Part shown: positions 23,001 to 35,000 of the stretch, one piece after another
How positions within the stretch are numbered: the first letter of the stretch is position 1
Layout: every line of letters starts with the position of its first letter
Assembly: GCA_027257055.1 (NCBI GenBank)
Contig: JAPVLO010000180.1
Location: 372,001 to 436,000, forward strand
Reading direction: 5' to 3'
DNA from: Cephalopachus bancanus
Taxonomy: Eukaryota; Chordata; Mammalia; Primates; Tarsiidae
Length of the DNA stretch: 64,000 nt
The notes under the pieces: model-generated
Databases searched by the model: none
Told to the model about the DNA's origin: nothing
Seen by the model: the letters and a program-made list of their open reading frames with translations, nothing else
Made by a program: the position numbers and the translations under genes

Positions 23001-26000
23001 ATGTCCTTTTCCAGGAATGCTTTTAAGATTTGTGTTTTCTTTGGATTTCAGAAGTTTGACACTGATGTGCCAAGTTGGGGGGACTGTGGTGTGTTTATTA
23101 GAGCTGGAGTGTGTTAAGCTTAAATCAGTACATGTATGTCTTTTATGAAATTTGAACTACTTGATTTTTGCCTTAAATAACTTTTCTATTCATTCTCTTT
23201 CCTCTCTGTGATGCCATAATTCTTGTTTGTCCTTGAAGTTCTCATATTTTTGTTTTTTTTTCCTGTCTTTTGTAGGTTAATAAACTTGTTTTGGAGCAGT
23301 TTTATTTTTAGATTTATGGAAAATTTTAGCAGAAAGTACAGAGCATTATCATGTCCCCTCACCCCACGCATTTCCCCTTTATTAATATCGTGTATTAGTG
23401 TGATATAGTTACAATTGATGAATTAATATAGATACATCATTATTGATTGAGGTTCATAGTTTGCATTTGTACAGTTCTATGAGTTTTGACCAATATGTAA
23501 ATGGCAGATATTATCATTGTAGTATCAGGCAGACTAATTTCACTGCCCTGAACATATTCTGCGTTCCACTTATTCATCCCTGCCTCTGAATCCTTGGCAA
23601 GCACAGGCACTAATCTTTTTTACTGTCTCCTTAGCTTTGCTTTTTCCAGATATCATTTAGGTGGAATCATATGGTATGTGGCCTTTCCAGACCAGCTTCT
23701 TTCACTTAGCAGCGCATTTAAAATTCCTTCTTTTTATGGCTAATGGTTCCTTTCTCTTTGTTGCTGAGTAGTATTCCATTGTATGGATGTACCAGAGTTT
23801 GTTTATCCATTCATCTATTGAAGGACATCTTGGTTGCTTCCAAGTTTTGGCATTTATGAATAGACACTCATGTGCAGGTTTTTGTGTGATACAAGTTTTC
23901 AGATCATTTGAACATAAACAAAGAAATGTGATTGCTGGATTATATGGTAAGAGTATGTTTCGTTTTGTAAGAAACTACCCACTTTAGAAGGCCGAGGTGA
24001 AGGATTGCCAGAGCCCACTGGTTCAAGACCAGCCTGGGCAACATGGCGAAACCTCGTCTCTGCAGTAAATAAAAAAATTAGCCGGGCATGGTGGTACGCG
24101 CCTATAGTTCCAGCTACTTGGAAGGCTGAGGTGAAAGGATCGATTGCCTGAGCCCACCAGGTCAAAGCTGGGTGGCCGTGAATGTGCCACTGCACTCCAA
24201 CCTGAGCAAGAGTGAGGCTCTGACTCAAAAAAGAAAAGAAACTGCCACACTGCTTTCCAAGCTGGCCTTACTATTTAGCATTCCCACCAGGAGTGGATGA
24301 ATTTCTGTTGTTCCACCTCCTCACCTGCATTTGGTGAGTCATTGATTTGCATTTTAGCCATTCTAATAAGTGGGTGGTGGCATCTGCTTGTTTTAATTTG
24401 CAGTTTCCTGATGGCATATGGTGTTGAGCATCTTTTCATATGCTTATTTGCCATCTGTGTATCTTTGGTGAGATATCTGTTCAGATCTTTTGCCCTTTTT
24501 TTATTTTTTGAGTTGGAATCTCACTCTTGCCCAGACTGCAGTGCAGTGGCACACTCACGACCATCCAGCTTTGACCTGGTGGGCTCCGGCAACCACTCCA
24601 CCTCAACCTTCCAAGTCACCGGAACTACAGGTGTATGCTACCATGCCGGCTAATTTTTTGATTTATTGTAGAGATGAGGTCTTGCCAATTTGCCCAAGCT
24701 GGTTTTGAACCTGCGTGCTCAGGCAATCCACTCACCTTGGCCTCCCAAAGTGTTGGAATTACAGGCTGAGCCACCAAACTCGGCCATCCATTTTTAAATT
24801 GGTGAACTTAAGAGCTCTTTGTATATTTTGGATACCAATCCTTTGTCAATTAGGTGTTTAGAAATGTTTTTTCACAGTTTGTGGCTTGTCTTTTCATTCT
24901 CTTAACAGTGTCATTTGTGTCTATGCTTAGATTCTTTTTTTTTATATGTATATGTATATGGATGTCCAGTTCCAGCACCATTTGTTGAAAAGACTAACCT
25001 TTCTCCAATGGATTGCCTTTGCTCATTGGTCAGACCTTGAGTTTCTGCCCGTGATTTATTTTGTTTTTCAATATTTTTCTCTGTTATTCAGAGGGAGAAT
25101 ATCTATTTATCTGTCTTCAAAGTCACTGACTCTTTCTCCTCTAATTTCCATTCTGCTGTTAGCCCATCTAGTGATTTTTTTAATTTCAGATATTTTTCAG
25201 TTTTAGTATTTCTCTCTCTCTGTTTTTGTTTTTGTTTTGTTTTGTTTTTTTTTTGGTAGAGGCAAGGTCTCACCATGTTTCCTAGGCTGGTCTTGAACTC
25301 CTGGGCTCAAGCAACCCTCCCGCCTTTGCCTCCCAAAGTGCAGGGATTACAGGTGTGAGCCATTACATCTGGCCTTATGTTGTTTTTTAATAGTTTGTTG
25401 GAATGTCCTTTCTTTTACTAGGAGCATAGTTTCCTTTATATCCTTGAGCATAATTATTATAGTTAGCTGTTTTAAAATTCTTGTCTGCCAACTCCAGTAT
25501 CTGGGTCTTCTTGGAGTCGATCTTTTTTGATTGTCTTTTTTCTTGAAAATTAGTCCTTTTTTGTTGTTATTTATTCATATGTGGATTAATTTTGAATTGT
25601 ATCATGGATATTACAGATAAAACTTGGTAGAGACCAGATTCTGTTGTGTTCTTGCAAGGAGTATTGACTTCTTGGTTGGTTGGCTGAAATTTGCCTGAAC
25701 TCAGCAGCAAACTCTCGTTTTACAATGGACAGTAGCTCAAATCTGAGTTCAATTTTTTTTTAAGCCTTGGCTGAGGTACTTGTGGTCTGACTCATGTCTG
25801 ATTAAAGTGGTCAGCCAGATATTTGGGCAAAGTTTTTGTGTAAAATTTGGCCTCTCGCTGTGTGGTATTCGTCTTTCCCAGAATCTTCCTCACTTCCCAG
25901 TGGCTGTGGTTGCCATGAATTTTGTTCTGTGATTTTTCAAGCAAGGAAAACTGTGAAGTTCTGAGTTCCACCTGTTCCATGTAGTGTAAATACAGTAAAC

Positions 26001-29000
26001 AATTGAACACCCCTGTTCTATTCCCTTCTGCATGTCAACTTTCCTCCTTGTCTGCCTGGTTTGTTCATTTCCAAGCTGTTGTTACCTGTCCAAGGGTTAG
26101 CGGATGGGGCAGAGTGGCTGCAACAGGCAACAGAACTAATGAAATTGCATATTATTAATGTGGGAGGAAGAAAAGTGACTGCACTGTCTGCCTGAACGGA
26201 AAAACACCAGGTGGAAGACTTCCAATAAATTACTATTTTCACATGTATCAGTGACCATGCAATGTATGTCACTGACTGTTTCAAATGTTACCACATGTTA
26301 AAAAAAGATAAGATATACAAATTTGATATTGTGTCATAAGTTCCTCTATGTCCAAAATTCCAGCATAAGCCAGTATCATTACAATAAAATAACTGTTTCA
26401 ATGCTGTACTATTTAATATAAAGTGATTTCTTTTTCACTGTTTCCTAAAAAAGTGTGATCAAGTTGCTGGTAGGTGATATGTGAGCTGTCTACAAGTGCA
26501 AAGGGTCAGCATCATACTCATTCCCCTAAGATCAAGACAAGATAAGGATACCTGTTCTTTTCACTTCAACATAGTATTGGAAGTTCTAGCCAGAACAGCT
26601 ATAAAATAGAGATAAATTTAGACAGAAAGAAGTAAAACTATCTCTTTGTAAACAACACAACTTGTGTGTTGAAAAACCTAAAGAATCTACACACACATTT
26701 TTAAAAAACTGTTAGAGCTAATAAATGAGTTCAGCAAAGTGTAGGATATAAATCAACAAAAAGAGTAATGAACATTCAGAAAAACAATTCCATTTAAATG
26801 GCGTCAAAAAGAATAAAATACTTAAGAATAAAACTAGCCAAGCAGGTGGAAGACTTCCAAAAGAAATGAAAAAAGACCTAAATAAGTGGAAAGCCATCCC
26901 ATATTTATGTATTGGAAGACTTAATATTGTTACGACAATACCACCAAAAGAAATCTACACATTCAATACAATTCCTATAAAAACCCCAATGATGTTTTTT
27001 GCAGAAATAAAAAAATCCTAAAATCCATATTAAATTTCAAGAGATCATGTATTCATAGTCCAGCAATCTTAGAAGAGGACAGAGTTGGAGGACTCATACT
27101 TCCCATCTGAAAACTTTCCAAAGCCACTGTAATCAAAACAGTATGTTGCTGGTATAAGGGCAGACATATAGACCAAAAGAATAGGATAGAGAGCCCAGAG
27201 ATAAACCCTGATATTTTTGGTCAATTGATTTTTGACAAGTGTGCCAAGACCATTGCATGGAGAAAGGACAGTGTCTTCAACAATGGAGTTAGGACAAGTG
27301 GATATTCACAGGCAACAGACATGAGACCTTTACCATACACCATCTACAAAAATTAAATCAAAATGGATCAAAGACCTAGAAGGAGTTAAAACTATAAGAA
27401 CTCTTAGAAGAAAACATAGGGAGAAATCTTCATAGGTTCTTAAAAACGGCATCAAGGGAATAGGAAACAAAAAACAAAATACATAATTGGATGTCCTCAG
27501 AAGTTAAAAATTGTGCATCAAAGGATGCTATCAACAAAGTGAAAAGTTACCCAAAGAATGGGAGAAAACATCTGCAAATCACTTCTGATAAGGATTTAAT
27601 ACTCAGATTATGCAAAGAACTGCCACAACTTAATAGCAAAAAGAAAAAAACTCAAATTTAAAAATGACTTAAAGATTTGAATAGACATTCCTCCAGAGAA
27701 GATACACAAATAGTCACACGGCACATGAAAAGAGTCTAGTCAATAGGGAGGTGCAAATCAAAACCACATGAAATGCCAATTCATGCCCACTAGATGACCA
27801 GTTTAAAAACCTGGAAAGTCACAGGTGTTGGTGAGCACGTGGGGAAAATGGAACCCTCATGCATTGCTGTGCAGTGTGAATGTAAAATGGTGTAACTGCT
27901 GTGGAAAACAAAGGGTTAAACAGAGTTACTATGGGACCCCGCAATTCTTCTTCTAAGACATCCAAAGGCACTGAACACAGGGACTCGGATGCTTGTGCAC
28001 CAATGTTCATAGCAGTGTAATTCCCAAAAACCAACAGGTGAAAACAGTGCAGTGTTCTGCAGCAGACAAATGGAGAAGCAGATGTGTCATATGCACAAGG
28101 GACTATTAGCCAGTCATTAGAAAGAGGAATGATGGATGTTCTTAGACATGCTGCAACGTGAGTGAACCTTGAGGACATATGTGAAAGAATAAATATGGTA
28201 TGAATCCACTATATGAAATATCTGGAATGGCCAAACTTACAGAGATGAAAATAGAGGAAAGATTGCCAGGTCCTGAAGGGAGAGGGGAATGGGAAGTTAT
28301 TGCCCAAATGAGTAGAATTTTGTTTGGGATGATGAACGAATTCTGAAAACAGCAGTGATGGATGTATAACATTGTGAATACTTAATGCCACTGAGTTATA
28401 CACTAAAAAATGGTTGAAATGATCAAACACCCTCCCCAAAAACATGACCTGCAAAGAATGTCCTTCTCTAAGGTTGTGAGGCTCAAAGGACTAGCTTGAG
28501 TACAGTCACTGGAACATGGTGAGTGCTCTGTCTGCTGTTGTTATTGCTCTGTGATGTGTTCCTTTGTTCCTCCTGTGCGCTACCTTTTGAACCATAAATG
28601 ACGGGTAAAAGCTGTACTTTTACAAAGGTCACTAGGGTTAACTGCAGGAGCACTGCCAGTACCCTCTGATTTTGTGAAAACACAAAATCTATTTTTATTC
28701 AGTCTGGAAATAGGCTAAGGTCAGCAAATATGCGGTAGCATTTGAAAATTGCTAGGAAGTAGGTTTACAGAATGAAATCAGTGGGACAACAGGACTGTGA
28801 GATGGCACTGTGGTGGCAGGGAGCCTAGAATGGTCCGTGTTTTTGTCATTTACCAGGAAAAGGAATGGCAGCACTGCTTGTGTTTCCAGGTGTTAGTCAC
28901 AGAGTCCCTATGTGTTTTGTGTCTTGAAGGATGAGCCACAATTTTCAAATAACATTAAGAACTGTCAAGTCCGTAATTTTATCCTTCTGTAAGCTGCATA

Positions 29001-32000
29001 ATATTCCATTGTGTACATGTACCACATTTTTATTTTATCCAGTCCACTTTTGATGGGCAGCATGGTTGGTTCCATGTTTTTACTGTTGTGCATAGTGCTG
29101 CAATAATAAACATGCCTGTGCAGGTATCGTTTTTGTAGAATGATTTGAGTTTCGTGAGTATATTTCTAGAAGAGGGTTTGCTGGGAAGGTCAATTTCTAG
29201 ATCTTTTAGAAATCGCTACACTGTTTTCCACAGAGATTGTCCTAGTTTATACCCCTACCAACAATGTAGAAGCATTCCCTTTTCTCTGCATCCACTCCAG
29301 CATCTGTTGTTTTTTGACTTGTTAATTATGGCCATCCTGACTGGAGTTAGGTGGTATCTCAACGTGGTTTCAATTTGCATTTCTTTGATGATTAGCGATG
29401 CTGAGCATTTTTTCATGTATCTGTAGGCTGTTTGTATATCTTCTTTTGAGAAGTATCTGTTCATGTTTTTTGCCCACTTTTTAATAGGGCTATTTGTTAT
29501 TTTCCTTTCAGCATGTTTGAGTTCCTTGTAGGTCCTGAATGTTAGGCCTTTGTCAGATATACTGTTGATAAATATTTTTTCCCATTCTGTGGGCTGTCTC
29601 TTGCTCTCTTGATGGTGTCTTTTGCTTTGCAAAAGCTTTTTGGTTTAATGATGTTCCATTTGTCTAACTTATCTCTTATGTCATAGTCTTTTGGGGTTAT
29701 GATCAGGAATTGGTTATCTATTCCAACATCTATAAGGAGATCTCTTGCATTTTCTAAGATTCATTTATTTTGAGTTTTTATGTTTAAGTTGTTGATTTTT
29801 ATGTATGATAATAGGTAGGAGTCCTGTTTCATTCTTCTGCATGTGGTCAGCCAGTTTTCCCAGCACCATTTACTGAATAGGTTCCCCTCTCCCTAGTGAT
29901 TGTTGGTGGAGGCTTTGTCAGAGATGAGTTGTTGAGAAATTGAGGTTTTGCTTAATCACTGTCCTGTTCTATTTGTGTATGTTCCTGTTCTTGTGCCAAT
30001 ACCAGGCTATTTTGATTATTGTAACCTTATAATAAAGTTTAAAGTTAGGATTGTTTTGGCTATTCGTGGTCATTTTTGTTTCCATATGAATTTCTGTATT
30101 GTTTCCAGGTCTTAGAAGAATGATGTTGATAATTTAATGGGCATTGCATTGAATCCATAGATTGCCTTGGGTAGAATGGACATCTTAACAATGTTGATTC
30201 TTCCAACCTATGAGCATGGAATATTTCTCCATTTGTTTGTGTCTCCTTGGACTGCTTTGAGCAGTGTTTTGTAGTTTTTGTTTAAAGGTCTGTCACTTCT
30301 CCAGTTAGGTAAATGCCAAAGTATTTCATTTTCTTGTGATGGGGCTATTGTGAATGGAATTGTGCTTTTTATTTGGTTCTTTCCTTGTTTGTTGTTGGTG
30401 TATAAAAATGCAGTTATCTTTTGCACATTGATTTTGCACACTGAAACTTTGCCAAAGTCCTTTATCATTCCCTTGGGCTTTCCAGTTATAGGATCATATT
30501 GTCAGCAAAGAGGAATTGCTCAACTTCCTCTTTTACTATTTGGATACCCCTGATTTCCTTCTCTTGTCTGATTGCTATAGCTAGGATTTCCAGCACTATG
30601 CTGAGCAGGAGTGAGAGTGGGCAGCCTTGTCTTGTTGCGGTTTTCGGGGAAATGCTTCCAATTTCTGCTGTTTAGCTTCCAATTTCTGCTGTTCAGCAAT
30701 ATGTTGGTGTGGGTTTATCATAGATGGCTCTTACTATTTTGAGGTGTGTACCCTCTATGCCTAGATGTTCAAGGGTTTTTATTGAGAAGGGATGCTGGAT
30801 TTTGTCAAAAGCTTTTTCTGCATCTAATGATTAATCATGTGGTTCTTGTTTTTACATCTATTGATGTGTTGAATCACATTTATGATCTTGTGAATGCTGA
30901 ACCAGCCCTGCATCCCAGAGATGAAGTCTACTTAGTCATGGTGGACTATCCTTGAGATGTGTTGTTGGATCTGACTTGCTAGAATCTTGTTGAGAATTTT
31001 TGCTTCTATGTTCATTAGGGATATTGACCTGTAGTTCTCTCTTTTTTTTTTTTTTTTTTTTGGTTCTTTGCCAGGTTTGGGTATCATGTGTAACATCATA
31101 AAATGATTTGGGGAGGGTTCCATCTTTCTCAATTGCCTGGATTACTTTCAGTAGGTTTGGTATCAGCTCCTTCTTGTATGCTTTGTAGAATTCTACTAGA
31201 AAGCTGTCTGGTTCAGGGCTTTTTTCTTTCTTTTTTTTTTTTTTTTTTTGTAAGTAGTTTTCTTTTGTCATAGTCAATTTTCCATGTTGTTATTGGTCTA
31301 TTTAGGGTCTCAATTTCTTCTTGTTTCAACCTTGGGAGGTCATGTGACGTCAGAAAGTCCTCCATTTCATTTAGGCTTTTGAATTTGTTTCCATACTGGT
31401 GTGCATAGTAATCTCTGGTAATCTTTTGGATTTCTTCAGGGTCAGTTGTGACTTGATCTTTTGCATTTCTAATTGTGTTTATTTGGGCTTTTACTCTCCT
31501 TTTCTTGGTCAATCTGGCTAGGGATTCATCAATCTTGTTTATCCTTTCAAAGAACCAGCTTTTTGTTTTATTGATTTTTTTTTTTCTATGATATTTGTCA
31601 TCTTTTATATTTGGACTTTGACCTTGGTGATCTGGATTCTTCTGCTGAGGGTAGGGTTTTGGTGGTCTTGCCTTTCCAGCTCCCTTCGGTCATTTGTTAG
31701 GCTGTTAACTCATGATCTTTCTATTTTCTTGATGTGTGTGCTTAGAGTTATAAATTTCCCTCTTAGTACTGATTTCATGGCATCCCAGAGATTTTGGTAA
31801 GATATGTCTTTGTTTTCATTTGTTTCCACTAATCTTTTAATTTCTGTATTTATTTCTGTGTTGACCCAGGAGTTGTTCAGCATTATGCTGTTTAGTGTCT
31901 GTGTCTTTGTGTGTTTTGGGGAAATCTTGTTGGTGTTGATACTTATTTTTATTCCACTGTGGTCTGAGAAGGTGCATGGTAGTATATTGACCTTATGGAA

Positions 32001-35000
32001 TTTGTTTATACTTGATTTATGGCATAGAATGTGGTTGATCTTGGAGTATGTTCCATGTTGTGATGAGTGGAATGTATATTCTGAGGTTGTTGGGTAGAGT
32101 GTTCTGTAGGTATCTGTTAGGTCCATTTGGTCAAGCATCAAGTTGAGGTTCTGGATCTCCTTGTTGATTTTTTTGCCCCAATGATCTATCTAGGGTTGTT
32201 AGTGAGATATTTAAGTCCCCAGCTATGATAGTGTTAGAATCAATATCTTTTTTTTATTTTGATTAGTAGTTGTTTTATAAAACCTGGTGCTCCTGTATTG
32301 AGTGCATATATGTTTAGGATGGATATTTCCAGTTGATGGATTTAGCCTTTTATCATTATGTAGTGTCCTTCATTTTAAATTTTTGATAGCTTGAAGGTTG
32401 TTTTGTCTGATAGTAAAATGCAACTTCTACCCTTTTTTCTTTTCTGTTTGTCTGATAGTTTGTTTTCCATCCTCTAACTTTGAGTCTGTGTATGTCCTTT
32501 GTAGTAACATGTGTTTTCTGGAGGCAGCATATTGTTGGGTCATGCTGTTTTAATCCATTTTGCCATTCTTTGTCTTTTCAGTGGTGCATTTAGTTCGTTC
32601 ATGTTCAGGCTGATTATTGAAATGTGAGAGTTTATCCCTGATACTAGGCTCTTTTAAAGTTTGTTGTTTGTTTTCTTTTAACTTTTGGGTCAATATGTGT
32701 GTGTTGTCAATTCTGCAGTCACAGTGTATGCTCTGTTGATACTGTGTTTGCCTGTACTTTTGTGAAGTGCATCATCATTCTGGTTTTTTTTTTTTTCTCC
32801 TTTGTTCTGTGCTTTATACCTTCTTAAGCGTCTGCTGTATGACTGATCTGGAAGCAGCATAATCTTTTAAGGATTGGATGTCTGGGAAGGATTTTAATTC
32901 TCCTCCAAGATGAAGCTGAGCTTAGCTGGATAGGAAATTCTTCCTTGGAATTGTTTACCTTTCAGAACTTTGGAGATTGGACTCCAGTCCCTTCTATCCT
33001 GTAGTGTTTCTGTAGATAAGTCTGCTGCTATTCTAATTGTCTACCCCAGTAGGTAGTCTAACCTTTCTCTCTGCCTTTAGGATTTTTTCTTTCATACCTA
33101 CTTTGTGTAAGTGGATTATCATGTGTCTATGAGTTGGTCTTCTCATTTGATGCCTTGCAGGAGTTCTTTGAATCTTTTGTTTGGATGTTCACATCTCTGA
33201 GATGAGGGAAAATTTTTTGGATAAGCTCATGGAATATTTGTCCCAAGATGTTCTCTATCTCCCTTTCTGCTTCAGGTATACCAATCAGGCATGAGTTTGG
33301 CCTCTGAATATAATTGCACATCTCCTGGAGGCTTTTTTTTTTTTTTTTTGGTCTTTTTAAGCTTTCTTCCTGTTTTTAATAGATAGAATTAGTTTTATAT
33401 TTGGTCTCCAAGCTTTGAGATTCTTTCTTCTACCTGGTTAATTCTACTTTTCATGCTTGTCAGTTTATTTATTTTATGGATAGTGTTTTTTATGGTCAAC
33501 ATCTCTATAAGCATATTTTTTATTTTTTCTTCTTACTCCTCTTAATTCTTATTCATCCTCTCCATCCGCTCCTTGATTCCTTCATATGTGATCTGTGACC
33601 AGTTATTCTGGGTGCTCTTCATTGTTTGAGTTCCAAGGTCAGTATTCTCAGGCACTATCTGTTTTGACTTCGTGGGTTACCTGTGTTCTTCTTTTGATTT
33701 ATCTTCATTTGTGATGGATTTTTCTTTTCTCTTTAATTCCACTGATCAGTGACAAAGGGAATAGCTTTCACTTCTGTTTGTTCTACCCCCTATTCTTCCC
33801 TAGGTAGAACCTCCAGATTTGTCAATTTTAAAGCTGGGTTGGGGTGGGGGGGCTGTGTTGTCTTTTTGCAGTGTTGAGATTTGAATAAGGTATAATGAGG
33901 GGAACTGAGATTCAGAAGCTATCTGCAGCTCACAGTGTTCACTGACTGGGGTGTGAGCCCCCAGGACCCACTTTTCACCACTTCACAGTATGTCTTTGTG
34001 ATGAGAACGTATGTATACCCCTGAGTACAAAATAGCATAAGAGAAGGAAAAAGAACTGAGAAAGAGAGAAGGAAGAAGTAAAGATGATGAAGAGAAAGAA
34101 GTAGAAACAGAAAACACGAACCAACAGACAATCCAATAATAAAATTAAATTAAAAATCTAAAACTCAAAAAATGATGACACACTCACCCTCATCTGTACC
34201 GTTACTGAAAAAAGAAGGAAAAGAAACAAAACAACACAAAACACACACATGTCAAAATATAGATAGAGCAAGATAAAAGAAAAATAAAACCCTTTTGTGA
34301 TCTTTGAGCCTTCCTCCTGTGGCAGTTTCTGAAACTTTGGATTCCTTTTTTGCTGCTATGACCCAAGCACCACTGCTATTGCCATGCAGTGGTAGGGAGG
34401 GGGCTCTGGCCTCTAGGCTCACCTCCCTTTTCACCTCAGTCAGGGTAGGCTATGAACCACCCCAACAGTTCCACCTGTATTCAGTCATCTCCAAGCATGC
34501 CAATCAGGCCACTACCCATTTGGATTAGACATCTCACTGACCACTGGGGAAGGGAGTAGAATCAGTTCAAAACTCACCCCTACCCATCTGCTGTGAGCCA
34601 GATCCTTCTCCTCCAATTGCACCCGTAGTCCCACGAATGGTCCAGCATGGGAGATGGCGTGACTGGGTCTGTGAGCTGGCTTTGTCCTTCTGGGATAATA
34701 CACATGGGGTATCCCATGGGGTATCCTCTCTCAGTTAATGGTTATCAGCCTCAGGTGCAGAATTTACCCCTTAGTCTTAGGAGGCAGCTCTGCTGCTCAA
34801 ATGGGCAGGCAGGAACACATCTCTGTCTGGATTCCAGGACAAAGACAGTGGCAGTGCTCCTGTGTCTTCTCCTCTGTTGGGTCTTGATGACTGATTCTCT
34901 CACTACATTTTCTCAGAGGTCCCTGCTGCCAGTGTCTGGTTATTGTGGTGAGCCAGATACCAGGTGCCAAGCAATAACTCATCCCCTCCATTCTCTTCCA

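Larger units (their letters stand above)
20505..23269. other. ACAA2 intron 1, proximal part
   Basis: GC content falls from island to background by ~21 kb. One Alu, one MIR and a 20-bp tandem duplication; the rest is unrecognised. Confidence 0.5.
23270..25200 (-). mobile_element. Old LINE-1 3' portion with two Alu insertions
   Basis: Phrases typical of antisense L1 3' UTR and ORF2 end (TCCATTGTATGGATGTACCA near 23775, AGCTCTTTGTATATTTTGGA near 24815). It is interrupted by Alus at ~23975-24237 and ~24493-24785. Transcribed antisense within ACAA2 intron 1. Confidence 0.8.

Noticed and set aside
29255..32141. Possible active LINE-1
   Set aside because: ORF1 and ORF2 are broken by stops and frameshifts and the 3' end is missing.
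34035..34130. Purine-rich tract as a regulatory triplex element
   Set aside because: Lies in the L1 5' UTR/ORF1 junction and is explained by L1 composition.
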